Shown: one piece after another, positions 1 through 7,794 of the stretch
Layout of the letters: the number at the start of each line of letters is the position of its first letter
Position numbering within the stretch: position 1 is the stretch's first letter
Assembly: GCA_023451375.1 (NCBI GenBank)
Contig: JAEXZS010000060.1
Span: forward strand, 1-20,598
Direction: 5' to 3'
Length of the DNA stretch: 20,598 bases
DNA from: Pseudomonadota bacterium
GTDB lineage: Bacteria > Pseudomonadota > Alphaproteobacteria > Caulobacterales > Caulobacteraceae
The notes under the pieces: generated by a model
What the model was told of the DNA's origin: nothing
What the model saw: only the letters and a program-made list of their open reading frames with translations
The model's database searches: none
Position numbers and translations under genes: made by a program

Positions 1-1826
1 GCGTCGAGGACCGCGCGCCGGCGCGCCCCACCGCGTCGCGGACGGCGGTGCTGGAGGCGCTGGGCCGGGGGGCGATGGTCGGCGCCGAGCTGGCGCGGGC
101 GGCGGGGGTGTCCTCCGGCGTGGTGAAAGGACTGATCGACGAGGGGGTGCTGGAGGTCTTCGAGGTCGCGCCGGAGGCGGCGTTCGACCGGCCCGATCCC
201 GACCATGCGCCGTCGATCCTCAACCCGGATCAGACCGCCGCCGCCGCCGCGATGGCGAACGGCGTGGCGGCCCGCGCCTTCCGGCCCTTCCTGCTGGACG
301 GGGTCACGGGCTCGGGCAAGACCGAGACCTATCTGGAGGCGGCGGCCGAGGCGTTGCGCGTGGACCCCGAGGCGCAAATCCTGATCCTGCTGCCCGAGAT
401 CGCCCTGACGCAGGCGGTGATCGAGCGGATCGCGGCTCGCTTCGGCGCCCGGCCGGCCGAATGGCACTCCGGCGTCGCGCCGCCGCGCCGTCGCCAGGTG
501 TGGGAGGCGGTGATCGCGGGACGCTGCAACATCGTTGTCGGGGCGCGCTCGGCCCTGTTCCTGCCCTTCGTCAACCTGCGCCTGGTGGTGGTGGACGAGG
601 AGCACGACACCTCGTTCAAGCAGGAGGACGGCCTGGTCTATCACGGCCGAGACCTGGCGGTGGCGCGGGCGCGCATAGAGGGGGCGGCGGTGGTGCTGGC
701 CTCGGCCACCCCGTCGCTGGAGACGCTTTGGAACGCACGCGAGGGCCGCTACGGCTGGCTGAAGCTTCGGGCGCGGCACGGGGCGGCGGTGCTGCCGGAC
801 ATCGAACTGCTCGACCTGCGCCAGAGCCCGCCCGATCCGCAGACCTGGCTGTCCCAGCCGCTGCGCCAGGCCATCGGCGAGACCCTGGCGCGGCGCGAGC
901 AGACCCTGCTGTTCCTGAACCGGCGCGGCTATGCGCCGGTCGTCCTTTGCCGCGCCTGCGGGCATCGGCTCACCGCGCCGGACACCGACAGCTGGCTGGT
1001 CGAGCATCGCTACACCGGCCGCCTGGTCTGCCACCTGACGGGCTTCTCCATGCCGCGTCCCAGACTGTGCCCGTCGTGCGGCGCGGAAGAGTCGCTGGTG
1101 TCGGTCGGCCCGGGGGTGGAGCGGGTCGAGGAGGAGGTCCGCCAGCTGTATCCGGAGGCGCGCGTCGCCGTGTTCAGCTCCGACACAGCGCCCGACGGGA
1201 AGTCGGCCCGCGCCCTGATCCGGAGCATGACGGACGGCGACATCGACATCCTGGTCGCCACCCAGGCGGCGGCCAAGGGCCATAACTTTCCCGGCCTGAC
1301 GCTGGTGGGCGTCGTCGACGCGGACCTGGGCCTGCGCGGCGGCGACCTGCGCGCGGCGGAACGCACCTATCAGCTGCTGGCCCAGGCGACCGGGCGGGCG
1401 GGGCGGGCTGACAAGCCAGGCCGCGCCCTGTTGCAGACCTGGACGCCCGAACACCCGGTGTTGCAGGCGCTGGCGGCGGGCGATCGCGACGCCTTCGTGG
1501 AGGCGGAGATGGCCGAGCGCGAGATCGCCTCCCTGCCGCCGTACGGCCGGCTGGCCGCGATCATCCTGTCCAGCGAGAACGCGGCGGCGGTGGAGAAGGT
1601 CGCCCACGACCTTGCCCAGGCCATCCCCAACGCCGAACGTCTGGAGGTGTACGGCCCCGCCGACGCGCCCCTGGCCCTGGTGCGCGGAAGGCGCCGCAAG
1701 CGGCTGCTGGTCCGCGCCGATCGCGACGTGGACCTGCAGGCCTTCCTGCGGGCCTGGCTCTCGCGGGTGAAGGCGCCGGGCTCGGTGCGCCTGACCGTCG
1801 ACGTGGATCCGTATTCCTTCCTCTGA
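1..1826 (+). CDS. priA: Primosomal protein N' (PriA replication restart helicase), 5'-truncated by window edge
   Basis: PriA is a superfamily-2 DNA helicase that recognises stalled forks and reloads the replicative helicase. The frame is open from base 3 through the GTG at 48 to TGA at 1826, so the N-terminal DNA-binding part lies outside the window; roughly 600 of the usual 700-plus residues are present. Counting from the GTG at 48, Walker A is GVTGSGKTE (residues 85-93, Lys91), Walker B is DEEH (183-186), and the C-terminal helicase core contains QAAAKGHNFP and the ATGRAGRA motif. The zinc-binding insert carries only CRAC (301-304), a lone Cys328 and CPSC (341-344), where the E. coli type has four Cys pairs. 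Its stop is only 5 bases from the convergent protease gene. Identification is firm; the true start is not in the window. Confidence 0.96.
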   Translation, partial: VEDRAPARPTASRTAVLEALGRGAMVGAELARAAGVSSGVVKGLIDEGVLEVFEVAPEAAFDRPDPDHAPSILNPDQTAAAAAMANGVAARAFRPFLLDGVTGSGKTETYLEAAAEALRVDPEAQILILLPEIALTQAVIERIAARFGARPAEWHSGVAPPRRRQVWEAVIAGRCNIVVGARSALFLPFVNLRLVVVDEEHDTSFKQEDGLVYHGRDLAVARARIEGAAVVLASATPSLETLWNAREGRYGWLKLRARHGAAVLPDIELLDLRQSPPDPQTWLSQPLRQAIGETLARREQTLLFLNRRGYAPVVLCRACGHRLTAPDTDSWLVEHRYTGRLVCHLTGFSMPRPRLCPSCGAEESLVSVGPGVERVEEEVRQLYPEARVAVFSSDTAPDGKSARALIRSMTDGDIDILVATQAAAKGHNFPGLTLVGVVDADLGLRGGDLRAAERTYQLLAQATGRAGRADKPGRALLQTWTPEHPVLQALAAGDRDAFVEAEMAEREIASLPPYGRLAAIILSSENAAAVEKVAHDLAQAIPNAERLEVYGPADAPLALVRGRRRKRLLVRADRDVDLQAFLRAWLSRVKAPGSVRLTVDVDPYSFL

Positions 1827-1831
1827 CGTCC

Positions 1832-2776
1832 TCAGACCGTGACGACGAACTCGCGTCGCCGCAGGTCGATGGACACGGAATCGAACAGGCCCAGCACGTC
1901 GACGCCCAACAGAAGGGCGGGCTGATCCGCCAATCCCCACTGGCGGAAGGTGTGGAAGTCGCCGACCAGGACCGGCAGACGGGCGATCCGGGCGTCGGCG
2001 AAGCTAAGCCGGGGCGTCAGGGCCAGGCGGGCGGGCGTGGACCGCCCGGTGGGCGACTGGATCAGGACCGTGGTCTCGCCGCTCAGCGTCGCGATCGGTT
2101 GCACCCGCGCCGCCCGCGCGGCCGCCTCGTTCATCATCGTCATGGTCGCGCCCGAATCGACGATGGCGGTGGCGAGGTCGCCGCCCAGCCTGGCCTCGAT
2201 CATCATCAGGCTGTGGAAACGCGGTTGCAGCGGCGTGATCAGTCGTGTCCCAGGGGCGCTCGTGAGCAACCGCCTGGGCGATCGCGTCGAGGAGTGGACG
2301 ATCCGCGCCTCGACACGGCGTCGGAAGTCCAGCACCAGGCGACGGCCCAGCAGCAACTCCGATCCCAGCAGGCCGTCGAGACCCTGCATGCCGGCGCGGT
2401 CGCCGACGGCCAGCCTGACGTCCTCGGCGTCGAGGACGCCGCTGCGCAGGCGTTCGACGCGAATGGTGTCCACCGCCTCTGCGCCCACCAGGGTGTGCAT
2501 GACGATCCGGTCGTGCGGACGGTGAGGGACGCGCCGCAGGAGGTCGGCGGCGATCACGGAACTGTTGGCGGCCGTGTCTATGGCGAAGGTCAGGGGAGGT
2601 CCGTCGCCGATGCGGACCTGGGCGGTCAGGCGATCGCGACGTCGATCATCGCTGGCGAAGTCGTCCGGCGGCTGCGCCAGCGCAGTCGATCCCAGAAGCT
2701 CCGCGCCCAGGCTCAGGCCCAGGCCGAGATCGCGACCCAGGCCGAGGAGGGCGCGCCGTGTCCGGTCGTCGCCCAT
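1832..2776 (-). CDS. Exported retropepsin-like aspartic protease family protein with two Asp motifs
   Basis: The 314-residue product resembles the bacterial retropepsin-like aspartyl protease family. Residues 1-35 look like a signal peptide: TRRALLG is twin-arginine-like, followed by a Gly/Leu-rich stretch and ALAQ as a possible cleavage site, so a periplasmic location is inferred. Two half-domains follow. The first has FAIDTAANSSVI (Asp67) and LLGSELL; the second has AIVDSGATMTMM (Asp207) and LLLGVDVLGLFDSVSID. A single chain carrying both aspartates could form a pepsin-like pseudo-dimer. The first motif reads DTAA instead of the usual DTGA. The ATG at 2776 is preceded by GGGAG six bases upstream, which supports this start. 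It lies 61 bases downstream of the 2838-3257 gene on the same strand and may share its transcript. The substrate is unknown. Confidence 0.85.
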   Translation of the reverse strand: MGDDRTRRALLGLGRDLGLGLSLGAELLGSTALAQPPDDFASDDRRRDRLTAQVRIGDGPPLTFAIDTAANSSVIAADLLRRVPHRPHDRIVMHTLVGAEAVDTIRVERLRSGVLDAEDVRLAVGDRAGMQGLDGLLGSELLLGRRLVLDFRRRVEARIVHSSTRSPRRLLTSAPGTRLITPLQPRFHSLMMIEARLGGDLATAIVDSGATMTMMNEAAARAARVQPIATLSGETTVLIQSPTGRSTPARLALTPRLSFADARIARLPVLVGDFHTFRQWGLADQPALLLGVDVLGLFDSVSIDLRRREFVVTV

Positions 2777-2837
2777 GCGTTTCTCCCGCCGCCATTATGG
2801 CGCCAAAACGCTTCGAGCGCGAGAAGTCCGGGATCGC

Positions 2838-3257
2838 TCAGACCGCCATCACCGTGCCGAGCAGCACGCGGGCGCCGGGTCGGCCCAGGGCGCTGTTCGC
2901 CGCCGCCTGGAGCGCGGAGGCCAGTTGGTCGATGTCCGGCACCATGCCCGGCCGCAGCCCGGCGGCGAAGCGCTGGGCGGCCGTGTTGAAGGCGGCGCGG
3001 AGGCGCGGCGCGGACTGCTGGGCGCGGGTCCGCAACGCGGCGTCGGGAACGTCCAGACCCGTCTCGATCGACAGGACCCCGCGCCGGCCGTCGGCGTGCA
3101 GAATGCCGGCCGTCACGATCGGCAGGCGGAAATAGCTGTCGGCCGAGGCGCTTCCCCCGCCGCTGGGCGGGGAGGCCTTGGCGACGGCGGGCGCGACGGC
3201 GGGGACAAGGGAGGGGGTGACCACGGCGACAAGGCCGAGAAGGGCGCGGCGATCCAT
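2838..3257 (-). CDS. Small exported protein with Tat-like signal; FliL-like layout, function unknown
   Basis: The product is 139 residues. It starts MDRRALLGLVAVV, with a twin arginine at residues 3-4 and a hydrophobic stretch ending near AVAKA, consistent with a Tat or Sec signal peptide. The mature part runs strand (YFRLPIVTAGIL), strand (GVLSIETGLDVPD), a long helix rich in Ala and Arg, a second helix (IDQLASALQAAANSALG) and a final strand (ARVLLGTVMAV). That order resembles the FliL/stomatin-like domain, but no FliL transmembrane anchor is present and sequence identity is not obvious, so this is only a suggestion. It is flanked by same-strand genes for the chemoreceptor (35-base gap) and the protease. 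Coding is supported by the signal peptide and clean fit between neighbours; the role is unknown. Confidence 0.7.
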   Translation of the reverse strand: MDRRALLGLVAVVTPSLVPAVAPAVAKASPPSGGGSASADSYFRLPIVTAGILHADGRRGVLSIETGLDVPDAALRTRAQQSAPRLRAAFNTAAQRFAAGLRPGMVPDIDQLASALQAAANSALGRPGARVLLGTVMAV

Positions 3258-3292
3258 GGCAGAAACCTAGCAGGACGGATTTAAGAAACGCT

Positions 3293-4768
3293 TCAGGCCG
3301 CGTCGCACCAGCCCGCCGCGACAGGGCGCGTTTCCAGGCGGAAGCCCTCGATCTGGCAGGCCAGGACCTCGGCCTCGGCGGCCAGTTGGCGGCTTGCGGC
3401 GGTGGCCTGTTCGGTCATGGCGGCGTTCTGCTGAGTGATCTCGTCGATCTGGCCCAAGGCCAGGCGCACCTGGGCCAGGCGATCGGCCTGCTGGCGGGCG
3501 GCGGCGGCCATGCCGCCGGCCAGCTCGTCGACGGCCGCGACGCGTCCGCCGATGCGGTCCAGCGACTCGCCGGCGCGCTGCACCAGGGCCACGCCCCGCG
3601 CCACCTGTTGCGCGGACGTGGCGATCAGGGTGCGGATCTCGCCGGACGCCTCGGCCGAGCGCTGGGCCAGAGCCCGGACCTCGGAGGCCACCACCGCGAA
3701 GCCGCGGCCGGCGTCGCCCGCTCGGGCCGCCTCGACCCCGGCGTTCAGGGCCAGCAGATTGGTCTGGAAGGCGATCTCGTCGATCAGGGAGGTGAAGCGG
3801 CCGATCTCGACGGAGGAGTCGCGGATGGCGCTCATGGCGTGGGTCGTCTCCTGCACCACGGCGCCGCCGTCGGCGACGTCCCGGCGCACCTCGGCGACGG
3901 CCTCGGCGGTGTTCTGGGCGCCCTCGGCCGTCTGGGCCACGGCGACGGCGATCTCCTCGGCGGTGGCGGCGGTGCGCTCGAGACCGGCGGCCTGGCGCTC
4001 GGTGCGGCTGGCGAGGTCGTCCGAGGCCGCGGCCAGCTCCTCGGAACCGGTGCGGACCGAGGCGACGCTCTCGGCCACGGCGCCGAAGGCGTGGCGCAGG
4101 CTGTCGGCGGCGGCGTTGAAGTCGTCGCGCAGGGCGCGGTACTCGGGCGGGAAGTCGTCCTGGATGGCGACCGTCAGGTCGCCGGCGGCGAGGGTCTTCA
4201 GCGCCTGGCCCAGGGCGGCGACGACACGGGCCTGGCGTTCTTCCGCCTCGGCCTTGGCGGCGGCGGCGCGGTCGCGCTCCACCTGCAGGGCCTCAAGGTA
4301 GGTGGAGATGGCCAGGTCCATGTCCAGCATGACGCGCTGCGACAGCTCGGCCAGACCCTCGGCGGTGTCGCGGTCATGAGCGGCGCGGGACAGGCGCGGC
4401 CGCGGGCGGTTCAAGACCGCCTGGATCAGTTCGGCCAGCACGACGCCGTAGGCCCCGATGTACCAGCGCGGCTCCAGGCCGATGCGGGCGTGGGTGAGAC
4501 CGATACGGGTGACGGCGGCGGCGTAGTCGTCGTCGGCGCGGCCCTCGACGATGGCGTCCCAATGGCCGATCTGCGCCGAACGTGCGCCCTGGATGTGCTC
4601 CTCGTGCTGGAAGAAGCGACGCGTCTCGGGCGTCGCGCGCACCCGATCATAGAAGGCGTCCAGCGCCTTGGGCACGGCGGAGCGGATGACCGGTCCCAGG
4701 GCGGCGTAGCCCCGGCTACGCGAGGACAGGCCGGCGAAGGCGGCCCGTTGGTCGATGGATACGGTCAT
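3293..4768 (-). CDS. Globin-coupled methyl-accepting chemotaxis protein (soluble heme aerotaxis-type receptor)
   Basis: A 491-residue chemoreceptor with an N-terminal protoglobin sensor (about residues 10-165). The segment LTHARIGLEPRWYIGAYG contains the expected proximal heme ligand, His93, so oxygen or another gas is the probable signal. A charged coiled coil (165-190) leads to a HAMP-like region (about 185-240), then the MCP signalling domain (about 240-475). The conserved hairpin tip EIAFQTNLLALNAGVEAARA lies at 331-350, followed by GRGFAVVASEVRALAQRSAEA. No hydrophobic stretch long enough to span a membrane is present, so the receptor should be cytoplasmic. It should signal through CheW/CheA; no che genes are in the window. 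The C-terminus (GWCDAA) lacks an NWETF-like CheR tether. The start at 4768 opens directly into the globin domain. Gene is divergent from ahcY. Confidence 0.94.
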   Translation of the reverse strand: MTVSIDQRAAFAGLSSRSRGYAALGPVIRSAVPKALDAFYDRVRATPETRRFFQHEEHIQGARSAQIGHWDAIVEGRADDDYAAAVTRIGLTHARIGLEPRWYIGAYGVVLAELIQAVLNRPRPRLSRAAHDRDTAEGLAELSQRVMLDMDLAISTYLEALQVERDRAAAAKAEAEERQARVVAALGQALKTLAAGDLTVAIQDDFPPEYRALRDDFNAAADSLRHAFGAVAESVASVRTGSEELAAASDDLASRTERQAAGLERTAATAEEIAVAVAQTAEGAQNTAEAVAEVRRDVADGGAVVQETTHAMSAIRDSSVEIGRFTSLIDEIAFQTNLLALNAGVEAARAGDAGRGFAVVASEVRALAQRSAEASGEIRTLIATSAQQVARGVALVQRAGESLDRIGGRVAAVDELAGGMAAAARQQADRLAQVRLALGQIDEITQQNAAMTEQATAASRQLAAEAEVLACQIEGFRLETRPVAAGWCDAA

Positions 4769-4850
4769 GGAAAGCTCACTGATTCGCCGGACCCCGTCAG
4801 GCTAATGTCCGCATACTGAGCAGGGTTTTCCGTGGGATTAACGGCCTTGC

Positions 4851-4878
4851 CCTTATCCCATAAGGATATCCTTATGGG
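4851..4878. promoter_or_regulatory. Probable operator: perfect 22-bp palindrome plus an extra half-site, upstream of ahcY
   Basis: Bases 4857-4878 form a perfect inverted repeat: CCCATAAGGAT followed directly by its reverse complement ATCCTTATGGG. A third copy of the half-site, CCTTAT, lies at 4851-4856, so CCTTAT, ATAAGG and CCTTAT occur in alternating orientation. The A+T-rich element stands out in GC-rich DNA and ends five bases before the predicted -35 box of ahcY. In many Proteobacteria ahcY is controlled by the ArsR-type regulator SahR, which responds to S-adenosylhomocysteine and binds palindromes of this general type. Assigning SahR here is inference. The site also lies about 83 bases upstream of the divergent chemoreceptor start. 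Confidence 0.7.
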
Positions 4879-4882
4879 TTTG

Positions 4883-4911
4883 TTGCCCGGGAGGGTTCGC
4901 CGGGCTATACG
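4883..4911 (+). promoter_or_regulatory. Predicted housekeeping-sigma promoter of ahcY
   Basis: TTGCCCG (4883-4889) and GCTATACG (4904-4911) are separated by 14 bases and match the Caulobacter sigma-73 consensus (TTGACGS, 10-14 bases, GCTANAWC) well. Transcription would begin near 4917, leaving a leader of only about 30 bases, too short for a known SAH or SAM riboswitch. The palindrome just upstream of the -35 box is well placed to affect RNA polymerase binding. Confidence 0.6.
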
Positions 4912-4945
4912 CCACGCAAGACATCCAACGGCCGGGAGCCGATCC

Positions 4946-6337
4946 ATGACCGACTACATCATCCGCGACATCTCTCTGGCCGACTGGGGCAGGAAGGAAA
5001 TCGCCATCGCCGAGACCGAGATGCCAGGCCTCATGGCCCTGCGCGACGAGTTCGGCAAGGACCAGCCGCTGAAGGGCGCCCGCATCGCCGGCAGCCTGCA
5101 CATGACGATCCAGACGGCGGTGCTGATCCAGACGCTGGAAGCCCTGGGCGCCGAGGTGCGCTGGGCGTCGTGCAACATCTTCTCGACCCAAGATCACGCC
5201 GCCGCCGCCATCGCCGCGTCGGGCACGCCGGTCTTCGCCGTCAAGGGCGAGACGCTGGAAGAGTACTGGGACTACGCCCACAAGATCTTCGAATGGGCCG
5301 ACGGCGGCTATCCGAACCTGATCCTGGACGACGGCGGCGACGCCACCCTGCTGTGCGTGCTGGGGCCGAAGGCCGAGAAGGACCCGTCGGTCCTCGACAA
5401 CCCGCAGAACGAGGAGGAGGAAGCCCTGTATGCCGTGATGAAGCGGTACCTGAAGGAGAAGCCCGGCTTCTATTCGGCGATCCGCGACGCCATCGGCGGC
5501 GTGTCGGAAGAGACGACCACGGGCGTGCACCGCCTCTACCAGATGTCGGAGCGCGGCGAGCTGCCGTTCCCGGCCATCAACGTCAACGACAGCGTGACCA
5601 AGTCCAAGTTCGACAATCTGTACGGCTGCCGGGAATCGCTGGTCGACGCCATCCGTCGCGGCACCGACGTGATGCTGTCGGGCAAGGTCGCGGTGGTGTG
5701 CGGCTACGGCGACGTGGGCAAGGGCTCGGCGGCCTCGCTGCGTCAGGGCGGCGCCCGCGTGATCGTCACCGAGATCGATCCGATCTGCGCCCTCCAGGCG
5801 GCGATGGAGGGCTATGACGTCCAGACGCTGGATGACGTCTGCGACAAGGCCGACATCTTCGTCACCGCCACCGGCAACAAGGACGTGATCACCGTCGATC
5901 ACATGCGCCGGATGCGCAACAACGCCATCGTCTGCAACATCGGTCACTTCGACAGCGAGATTCAGGTCGCGGGCCTGAAGAACTTCAAGTGGGACGAGAT
6001 CAAGCCGCAGGTCCACCACATCGAGTTCCCGGGCGGGAACAAGATCATCCTGCTGTCGGAAGGCCGTCTGGTGAACCTGGGCAACGCCACGGGCCACCCG
6101 TCCTTCGTGATGAGCGCCAGCTTCACCAACCAGACCCTGGCCCAGATCGAGCTGTGGACCAACAAGTCGGCCTATGAGACCAAGGTCTACACCCTGCCCA
6201 AGCACCTGGACGAAAAGGTCGCGGCCCTGCACCTGGGCAAGCTGGGCGCCAAGCTGACCGTGCTGAACAAGGAACAGGCCGATTACATCTCCGTGCCGGT
6301 CGAGGGGCCGTTCAAGCCCGCGCACTACCGCTACTGA
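4946..6337 (+). CDS. ahcY: Adenosylhomocysteinase (S-adenosyl-L-homocysteine hydrolase)
   Basis: AhcY reversibly hydrolyses S-adenosylhomocysteine to adenosine and homocysteine, relieving product inhibition of methyltransferases and feeding the methionine cycle; it is a cytosolic NAD-dependent tetramer. The 463-residue product has the substrate-domain motif SCNIFSTQDHAAAAIA, the roughly 40-residue insert common in bacterial forms (around KDPSVLDNPQNEEEEALYAV), the NAD-binding GYGDVGKGSA (Gly253 to Ala262) and the C-terminal KPAHYRY signature that closes over NAD. The frame is open further upstream, but ATG 4946 is chosen because GGGAG lies seven bases before it and MTDYIIRDISLADWGRKEI is the usual family N-terminus. 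The next gene follows after 24 bases, suggesting co-transcription. Regulation through the upstream palindrome is likely. Confidence 0.98.
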   Translation: MTDYIIRDISLADWGRKEIAIAETEMPGLMALRDEFGKDQPLKGARIAGSLHMTIQTAVLIQTLEALGAEVRWASCNIFSTQDHAAAAIAASGTPVFAVKGETLEEYWDYAHKIFEWADGGYPNLILDDGGDATLLCVLGPKAEKDPSVLDNPQNEEEEALYAVMKRYLKEKPGFYSAIRDAIGGVSEETTTGVHRLYQMSERGELPFPAINVNDSVTKSKFDNLYGCRESLVDAIRRGTDVMLSGKVAVVCGYGDVGKGSAASLRQGGARVIVTEIDPICALQAAMEGYDVQTLDDVCDKADIFVTATGNKDVITVDHMRRMRNNAIVCNIGHFDSEIQVAGLKNFKWDEIKPQVHHIEFPGGNKIILLSEGRLVNLGNATGHPSFVMSASFTNQTLAQIELWTNKSAYETKVYTLPKHLDEKVAALHLGKLGAKLTVLNKEQADYISVPVEGPFKPAHYRY

Positions 6338-6361
6338 GCCTTCCGTGCCGGAGCCGGTCTC

Positions 6362-7567
6362 GTGAGCCGGGCGTCCTTCGACGTCCTGGTGGTCGGGGCC
6401 GGCGCCGCCGGCATGATGTGCGCCGTGGAGGCCGGCCGGCGCGGCCGTCGGGTGCTGGTCGTGGACCACGCGGCCCGACCCGGCGAGAAGATCCGCATCT
6501 CTGGGGGCGGCCGGTGCAACTTCACCAACCTGGGCTGCGGGCCGGGGAACTTCCTGGGCGAGAATCCCCGGTTCGCCACCTCGGCGCTGAGACGCTTCAC
6601 CCAGCACGACTTCGTCAAGCGCGTCGACCGTGCGGGCATCGCCTGGCACGAGAAGACGCTGGGCCAGCTGTTCTGCGACGACAGCGCCAAACAGATCATC
6701 CAGATGCTGACCGACGACATGGCGGCGGCGGGCGTGGTGCTGCGGCTTAAGACCGGCGTGGATCGGCTGGATCGGTCCGGCGAGGGCTGGTCGGTCGGCC
6801 TGTCCGACGGATCGGAGATCACGTCCGCCTCGCTGGTGGCGGCCACCGGCGGCAAGTCGATCCCCAAGATGGGCGCGACCGGCTGGGCCTATGAGGTCGC
6901 GCGCCGGTTCGATCTCCGCGTCACCGAGACACGACCGGCGCTGGTCCCCCTGACCTTCGAGGCGGGCCTGCTGGAGACGCTCGCCCCCTTGGCTGGGGTG
7001 GCGGTGGATGCGCGCGTGGCGTCGGCGCCGGCGGAGAAGGCGCGCAAGGCGACCTTCGATGAGGCCATGCTGTTCACTCACCGGGGCCTCAGCGGCCCAG
7101 CCATCCTGCAGATCAGTTCCTACTGGCGCGAGGGGGAGGCGATCGTCGCCTCCATGGCGCCCGGCCGCGACGTGTTCGAGGAACTGAGAGCCGCCAAGGC
7201 CGCGAACGGACGCCAGGCGGTGCACACCGCCCTGTCGCACATCGTCCCGCGCCGGCTGGCGGAAAGCCTGTGCCAGCGCGAGGGCGTCGCGGGCAATCTG
7301 GCGGATGTCGCCGACAAGGCCCTGCGGCGACTGGACCAGGCGGTCAACGTCTGGACGGTCAAGCCGGTGGGGTCCGAGGGCTACCGCACCGCCGAGGTCA
7401 CCCTGGGCGGGGTCGACACCGCGGCCCTGGACCAGCAGACGATGCAGGCCAGGACCGTGCCGGGCCTTTATTTCATCGGCGAGGCGGTGGACGTCACCGG
7501 CTGGCTGGGGGGCTACAATTTCCAGTGGGCCTGGTCGTCGGGCTGGGCCGCGGGGCAGGCCTGCTGA
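6362..7567 (+). CDS. HI0933/YhiN (BaiN/RdsA)-type NAD(P)/FAD-dependent oxidoreductase
   Basis: A 401-residue flavoprotein of the HI0933-like family. The N-terminal dinucleotide fold is VLVVGAGAAGMMCAVEAGR (GAGAAG at 12-17), followed by the family signature KIRISGGGRCNFTN, an AATGGKS loop, FTHRGLSGPAILQIS, and the C-terminal FAD-binding GEAVDVTGWLGGYNFQWAW. The physiological substrate of most family members is uncertain; a few are linked to bile-acid or other reductive reactions, and nothing here points to a particular substrate. The GTG start at 6362 has GGAG eight bases upstream and only 24 bases separate it from ahcY, so the two are probably co-transcribed. The following 227 bases (7568-7794) contain no convincing gene or strong terminator. 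Confidence 0.92.
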   Translation: MSRASFDVLVVGAGAAGMMCAVEAGRRGRRVLVVDHAARPGEKIRISGGGRCNFTNLGCGPGNFLGENPRFATSALRRFTQHDFVKRVDRAGIAWHEKTLGQLFCDDSAKQIIQMLTDDMAAAGVVLRLKTGVDRLDRSGEGWSVGLSDGSEITSASLVAATGGKSIPKMGATGWAYEVARRFDLRVTETRPALVPLTFEAGLLETLAPLAGVAVDARVASAPAEKARKATFDEAMLFTHRGLSGPAILQISSYWREGEAIVASMAPGRDVFEELRAAKAANGRQAVHTALSHIVPRRLAESLCQREGVAGNLADVADKALRRLDQAVNVWTVKPVGSEGYRTAEVTLGGVDTAALDQQTMQARTVPGLYFIGEAVDVTGWLGGYNFQWAWSSGWAAGQAC

Positions 7568-7794
7568 GCCCTGTGGCGCCGCGACGCATGGCGAGGGCGA
7601 GGCGGGGCGCCTAGCTTGAACAGGCGGGACGGGCCCCTCTGGCGTCGTTTCCGATCCGGAACCTCCTTCCCTCTTCCGGACCGGGTGCGACGTGATGTCG
7701 GACCGCTCGGGCGCGCTGAACGCGGTTGGGCCTCGCGCCCTTCCCTTAGGGCCGCGTCGGCGCCCCCGAACCCCTTTGCTGACAAGGACGCCCG

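Noticed and set aside
3386..4819. Gly-rich plus-strand open frame opposite the chemoreceptor
   Set aside because: The product is almost entirely Gly, Ala, Asp and Leu in shadow-like runs; the minus-strand frame encodes a complete globin-MCP protein.
4912..4945. SAH or SAM riboswitch before ahcY
   Set aside because: The predicted leader is only about 30 bases, too short for these riboswitch classes, and no matching fold was seen.
4853..7240. Very long open frame on the minus strand across ahcY and the flavoprotein gene
   Set aside because: It is antisense to two clearly identified genes, its product is low-complexity and His/Gly/Arg/Val rich as expected for reverse frames in GC-rich DNA, and it matches no family I know.
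7568..7794. Short open frames between the flavoprotein and zinc-ribbon genes
   Set aside because: They lack ribosome-binding sites, have Arg/Pro-rich shadow composition and overlap the start of the real zinc-ribbon gene.
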